In this document: positions 5,230 through 7,831 of the stretch, piece by piece
How the letters are laid out: every line of letters begins with the position of its first letter
Position numbering within the stretch: position 1 is the stretch's first letter
NCBI GenBank assembly: GCA_030616465.1
Contig: JAUWXH010000074.1
Coordinates: forward strand, 1-7,831
Direction: 5' to 3'
DNA: 7,831 nt
Source: Planctomycetota bacterium
GTDB taxonomy: Bacteria > Planctomycetota > Phycisphaerae > UBA1845 > Fen-1342
Translations under genes and position numbers: made by a program
The notes under the pieces: generated by a model
Told to the model about the DNA's origin: nothing
Databases searched by the model: none
What the model saw: the letters and a program-made list of their open reading frames with translations, nothing else

Positions 5230-6072
5230 CTACTTGTTACAGTAATCAATGATCCGGGCGATCTCGCTGCGCAGGTTTCGGCGATGCACGATCCGATCGA
5301 CGAACCCGTGCTCCAGCATGAACTCGGCCCGCTGGAAGCCTTCGGGCAGCGTCGCGTTGATCGTCTCGGCGATCACGCGCGGTCCGGCGAAGCCGATCAG
5401 GGCACCCGGCTCGGCCAGCGTCACGTCACCGAGAAAGGCAAAGCTCGCCGCCACACCCGCGGTCGTCGGGTCGGTCATGACCACGATGTACAGCCCGCCG
5501 GCGTCGTCCAGCTTGGCGATGGCCGCGGCGGTCTTGGCCATCTGAACCAATGACACCATCCCCTCCATCATGCGCGCCCCGCCGCTGCACGTGATCATCA
5601 CGAGCGGTAGGCCCTCCTTGGTGGCGCGTTCGGCGGCGGCGGTAACCTTCTCCCCCACCACGCTCCCCATGGAACCCATGATGAAAAACGGGTTCATCAC
5701 GCCCATGATCACCGGCCGACCTTTGATGAACCCTTTGCCGACGATAATCGCCTCGCGCTCGCCGGCCTGCTTTTTGGCCTTGGCGAGCCGGGCCTTGTAG
5801 CTGACGCGGTCGGTGAACTCGAGCGGGTCGGCCGATTCGAGGTCGGGCAGGAACTCCTCGAAGGTGTCGGGGTCGTTCAGTTGGCGGACGCGGGTGCGCG
5901 CGTCCATGCGGTAGTGGTAGTCACACTCCGGACAGACGTGCAGCTCTTCCTCGAGGATGCGTCGATAGACCATCGCGCCGCACTGCTTGCAGCGGATCCA
6001 TAGCCCCTCGGGGACCTCGACTTTGCGACGGGCCTGAGGAGTCTGACGAACTTGAGCGGGGCTTTCAGCCAT
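5230..6072 (-). CDS. accD: Acetyl-CoA carboxylase carboxyltransferase subunit beta
   Basis: The 280-residue product is full length for AccD. A four-cysteine zinc ribbon opens the protein (Cys28, Cys31, Cys47, Cys50 in CKQC and CPEC). The crotonase-like carboxyltransferase core follows with GSMGSVVGEK at about 133-142, CSGGARM at 162-168 and TTAGVAASFAFLGD at 203-216, then GFAGPRVI. With AccA it moves the carboxyl group from biotin on AccB to acetyl-CoA, forming malonyl-CoA, the committed step of fatty-acid synthesis in the cytoplasm. The start chosen is ATG at 6072, because AGGA lies 6 nt upstream; the in-frame ATG at 6078 would abut that site. It lies 26 bp after the pseudophosphatase-like gene, so co-transcription with pgk-rpe is likely. 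accA is not in the window. Confidence 0.97.
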   Translation of the reverse strand: MAESPAQVRQTPQARRKVEVPEGLWIRCKQCGAMVYRRILEEELHVCPECDYHYRMDARTRVRQLNDPDTFEEFLPDLESADPLEFTDRVSYKARLAKAKKQAGEREAIIVGKGFIKGRPVIMGVMNPFFIMGSMGSVVGEKVTAAAERATKEGLPLVMITCSGGARMMEGMVSLVQMAKTAAAIAKLDDAGGLYIVVMTDPTTAGVAASFAFLGDVTLAEPGALIGFAGPRVIAETINATLPEGFQRAEFMLEHGFVDRIVHRRNLRSEIARIIDYCNK

Positions 6073-6098
6073 AGTCATTCCTAGCGCGGCTGTGCGGT

Positions 6099-6680
6099 TT
6101 AGCTCTTCAACTTGGCGGTCGGGGGACGAGCACACTCCACGATCACCGGCTCATCGACCGACTGGGCCGTCTCCCAGACGTCCGTGATCTCGCCCTGCTC
6201 CAGGATACAGCGCGCCATGGCAAACGAAAGGGGACGCATGACCAGACCGAACCCAGCTTTCCCGTCACGCCTGATGCGCTTGCTCAGGCAGGTGCGGACG
6301 CGCTCGGCGGCGGCGGCGAAGCTCTCACCCCCCGGCGGGCTTACACTCAGCGGCGACTCGCACAACTGGCGGTGGGCCGTAGCGTAACGCTTCTTGAGCT
6401 GACCCTCGGTCAGGCCCGCCCAGAGACCAACGTCCACCTCGACGAGTTCCTCGAGCGGTTTGGCCGGGACGCTGAGGCGGCGGGCGATCAGCTCGGCGGT
6501 TCGTGTGGCCAGTTCGTCCGGGGAATGGAACACCCGCGCCAGACCCGCGGCGCGGAGCCGCTCGACCCACGCGGTGCAGCGGACCGAGCCCTCGGGTGCC
6601 GGGGAAAGCTCCACACGCCCCAGCAGCCGACCTTGCTCACGCCATTCGGACGCGGCACAGGGTATTAGGGCGACTTTCAT
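6099..6680 (-). CDS. Histidine-phosphatase-fold protein lacking the catalytic residues (probable pseudophosphatase)
   Basis: The 193-residue product follows the phosphoglycerate mutase/histidine phosphatase pattern over its length. It has an N-terminal strand with xxEWxxxGRLLGR, FHSPDELATRTAELIA at about 51-66, EVDVGLWAGLTEGQL at 81-95 and SPPGGESFAAAAERVR at 114-129. The catalytic residues are changed: the usual RHG is Pro7-Cys8-Ala9, the Arg of SPLxRAxxTA is Leu57, and the second His (VSHG) is Arg149 in LVMRP. Only the acidic residue at 81 remains. Ordinary phosphohistidine chemistry is therefore unlikely; a binding or regulatory role is inference. The start is ATG at 6680, overlapping the rpe stop by 4 bp (ATGA) and giving the family's usual N-terminus. 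Intact conserved spacing and no frameshift argue against simple decay. Confidence 0.85.
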   Translation of the reverse strand: MKVALIPCAASEWREQGRLLGRVELSPAPEGSVRCTAWVERLRAAGLARVFHSPDELATRTAELIARRLSVPAKPLEELVEVDVGLWAGLTEGQLKKRYATAHRQLCESPLSVSPPGGESFAAAAERVRTCLSKRIRRDGKAGFGLVMRPLSFAMARCILEQGEITDVWETAQSVDEPVIVECARPPTAKLKS

Positions 6681-7369
6681 GCGCTGCGTTCCAATCTGCG
6701 GGCCGGGGCCTGCCCGGCCGCCCGGCGGAGTTCCGCTAGCGCCTCGGCCGGGTGCTCGCTGGCAAAGATCGCCGAGCCGGCCACGAGCGTGTCGGCCCCG
6801 GCCGCCACGATACGCGCTGCGGTCTCCGAGTTTATCCCTCCGTCCACTTCGAGCCATTGGGCATCGCTCAGGTGCCCGGCGAGGGTCTCGATCTTCTCGA
6901 GGCACTCGTCCATGAAGGACTGTCCGCCGAAGCCCGGCCAGACGGTCATAACCAGCACGATGTCCACGTCTTCGATGATCCCGAACACCGCCTCCGCCGG
7001 GGTGCCGGGGTTGAGCGACACGCCCACCTTAACACCCAGCTCGCGGATCAGGCGGACGAGCTCTCCGGGGTGCTCGGCGGCCTCGATGTGGAAGGTAATG
7101 CTGCCCGCCCCGGCCTGCACGAACGCCGACGCGTACCGCCCGGGGTCGGAAATCATCAGGTGGGTGTCCAGCAGCAGGTCGGTGCATTCGGCGATGGCGG
7201 CGACGACCGGCACGCCGAACGACAGGTTCGGCACAAAATGCCCGTCCATCACGTCCAGGTGCAGCAGATCGGCCCCCCCCGCTTCGACCAGGCCGATCTG
7301 CTCGGCCAATCGGGCGAAGTCGGCGTCGAGCACCGAAGGTGCGATGCGGATGGGGCGGGCTGCACTCAT
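6677..7369 (-). CDS. rpe: Ribulose-phosphate 3-epimerase
   Basis: The 230-residue TIM-barrel product interconverts ribulose 5-phosphate and xylulose 5-phosphate in the pentose phosphate or Calvin pathways. Family motifs are complete: IAPSVLDADFARL at the start, LHLDVMDGHFVPN, DTHLMI, WPGFGGQSF and EVDGGIN. Metal and acid-base positions His37, Asp39, His70 and Asp176 are all present. VAGSAIF near 196-202 is the phosphate-binding end of the barrel. Residue 144 before PGFGGQ is Trp, where Asn or Glu is common. The C-terminal 20 residues are an Ala/Arg-rich extension. The start ATG follows the pgk stop by 9 bp with only a weak GAAGAG site, which suggests translation linked to pgk. Its last bases overlap the start of the next gene. 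Confidence 0.97.
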   Translation of the reverse strand: MSAARPIRIAPSVLDADFARLAEQIGLVEAGGADLLHLDVMDGHFVPNLSFGVPVVAAIAECTDLLLDTHLMISDPGRYASAFVQAGAGSITFHIEAAEHPGELVRLIRELGVKVGVSLNPGTPAEAVFGIIEDVDIVLVMTVWPGFGGQSFMDECLEKIETLAGHLSDAQWLEVDGGINSETAARIVAAGADTLVAGSAIFASEHPAEALAELRRAAGQAPARRLERSA

Positions 7370-7378
7370 GGGGACTCT

Positions 7379-7831
7379 TCAGGCGTCGTCCAGGACCTCG
7401 ATCGTGTCAAAACGTTTGCCTTCCAGGAATTTCAGCGATGCGCCGCCACCGGTGCTCACGTGCGTCATGCGGTCGGCCAAGCCGGCCTGCTCGATGGCCG
7501 CGGCGCTGTCCCCGCCGCCGATCACCGTCACGGCCCCGCGGTCGGTCGCTTCGGCAATCATCCGGGCCAGGGCCATGGTCGCCGCGTCGAAGGGCTTGAT
7601 CTCGAACGCGCCGACCGGGCCGTTCCAGACGATCGTGCCGGCCTCCCAGATGTACTGTCCATATTGCTCCAGCGTGCGCGGGCCGATGTCGAGCCCCATC
7701 AACTCCGGCGGCAACTCCCCGTCCACCACCCGCCACTCGACGCCCTCGCGCAGCTCAGCGGCGGCAACCGAGTCCACCGGTAGGTGCAGCTTGTCGCCGC
7801 CCGCGGCGAGCAGCTCGCGCGCCAGCTCGAG
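7379..7831 (-). CDS. pgk: Phosphoglycerate kinase, C-terminal 150 residues (5' part outside window)
   Basis: The visible part begins LELARELLAAGGDKLHLPVD and is the nucleotide-binding C-terminal domain of phosphoglycerate kinase. It contains LMGLDIGPRTLEQY, TIVWNGPVGAFEIKPFD, VTVIGGGDSAAAIEQAGL and the closing HVSTGGGASLKFLEGK. The enzyme moves the 1-phosphate of 1,3-bisphosphoglycerate to ADP in glycolysis (reverse in gluconeogenesis and CO2 fixation), in the cytoplasm. The reading frame is open to the window edge, so the start is not visible; full-length bacterial enzymes are about 400 residues. The last residues (FDTIEVLDDA) replace the more usual LPGxxxL ending but remain in register. It is the first visible gene of the pgk-rpe run. 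Confidence 0.97.
   Translation of the reverse strand, partial: LELARELLAAGGDKLHLPVDSVAAAELREGVEWRVVDGELPPELMGLDIGPRTLEQYGQYIWEAGTIVWNGPVGAFEIKPFDAATMALARMIAEATDRGAVTVIGGGDSAAAIEQAGLADRMTHVSTGGGASLKFLEGKRFDTIEVLDDA

Noticed and set aside
6681..6905. N-terminal extension of the phosphatase-fold gene into rpe
   Set aside because: It would overlap rpe by more than 200 bp with low-complexity sequence, whereas the ATGA start at 6680 gives the family N-terminus.
6752..7783. 343-codon plus-strand open frame opposite rpe and pgk
   Set aside because: It runs antisense to two strongly recognised enzymes, and its His/Gly/Arg-rich composition mirrors their codons. No family signal is seen.

Overview
The window is GC-rich and gene-dense, and all ten recognisable genes read on the minus strand. 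Read in the direction of transcription (high to low coordinates) they are: pgk (3' part), rpe, a histidine-phosphatase-fold protein, accD, a small LAB_N membrane protein, larE, a HAF-repeat PEP-CTERM surface protein, a DUF58 protein, a BatD-like lipoprotein/membrane protein, and the first 85 codons of a BatA-like VWA protein. The mix of a PEP-CTERM/HAF-repeat protein, a Bat-type DUF58 cluster and dispersed palindromic repeats of the 'GTCATTCTGA' type fits Planctomycetota best. That assignment is inference from gene content; no rRNA or lineage marker is present.

Region 7831-5230 is a central-metabolism run. Phosphoglycerate kinase is followed 9 bp later by ribulose-phosphate 3-epimerase, which overlaps by 4 bp (ATGA) a protein with the histidine phosphatase fold whose catalytic RHG and second His are replaced. 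The carboxyltransferase beta subunit of acetyl-CoA carboxylase follows after 26 bp. The tight spacing suggests one transcript for sugar-phosphate and fatty-acid precursor enzymes.

Region 5229-3705 begins with a 142-bp gap carrying two perfect 19-bp direct repeats and an inverted partial copy. Then come the LAB_N membrane protein and LarE, a sulfur-insertion enzyme of nickel-pincer cofactor synthesis, separated by 165 bp.

Region 3704-2378 holds an exported protein of seven roughly 46-residue HAF-type repeats ending in a PEP-CTERM sorting tail. It sits upstream of the Bat-type cluster, where a MoxR ATPase gene would normally be expected.

Region 2377-1 is the Bat-type cluster: DUF58, BatD-like and BatA-like genes joined by a GTGA and an ATGA overlap. 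An 83-bp palindromic repeat lies inside the BatD-like coding region, in frame, between the start codon and the signal peptide.

The hexamer TAGAAT occurs on the coding strand only three times in the window. Each copy lies in the gap just upstream of larE, the HAF gene or the DUF58 gene, suggesting three separate promoters. No tRNA, rRNA, CRISPR array, transposase or phage gene was seen, and no gene-free stretch exceeds 300 bp.
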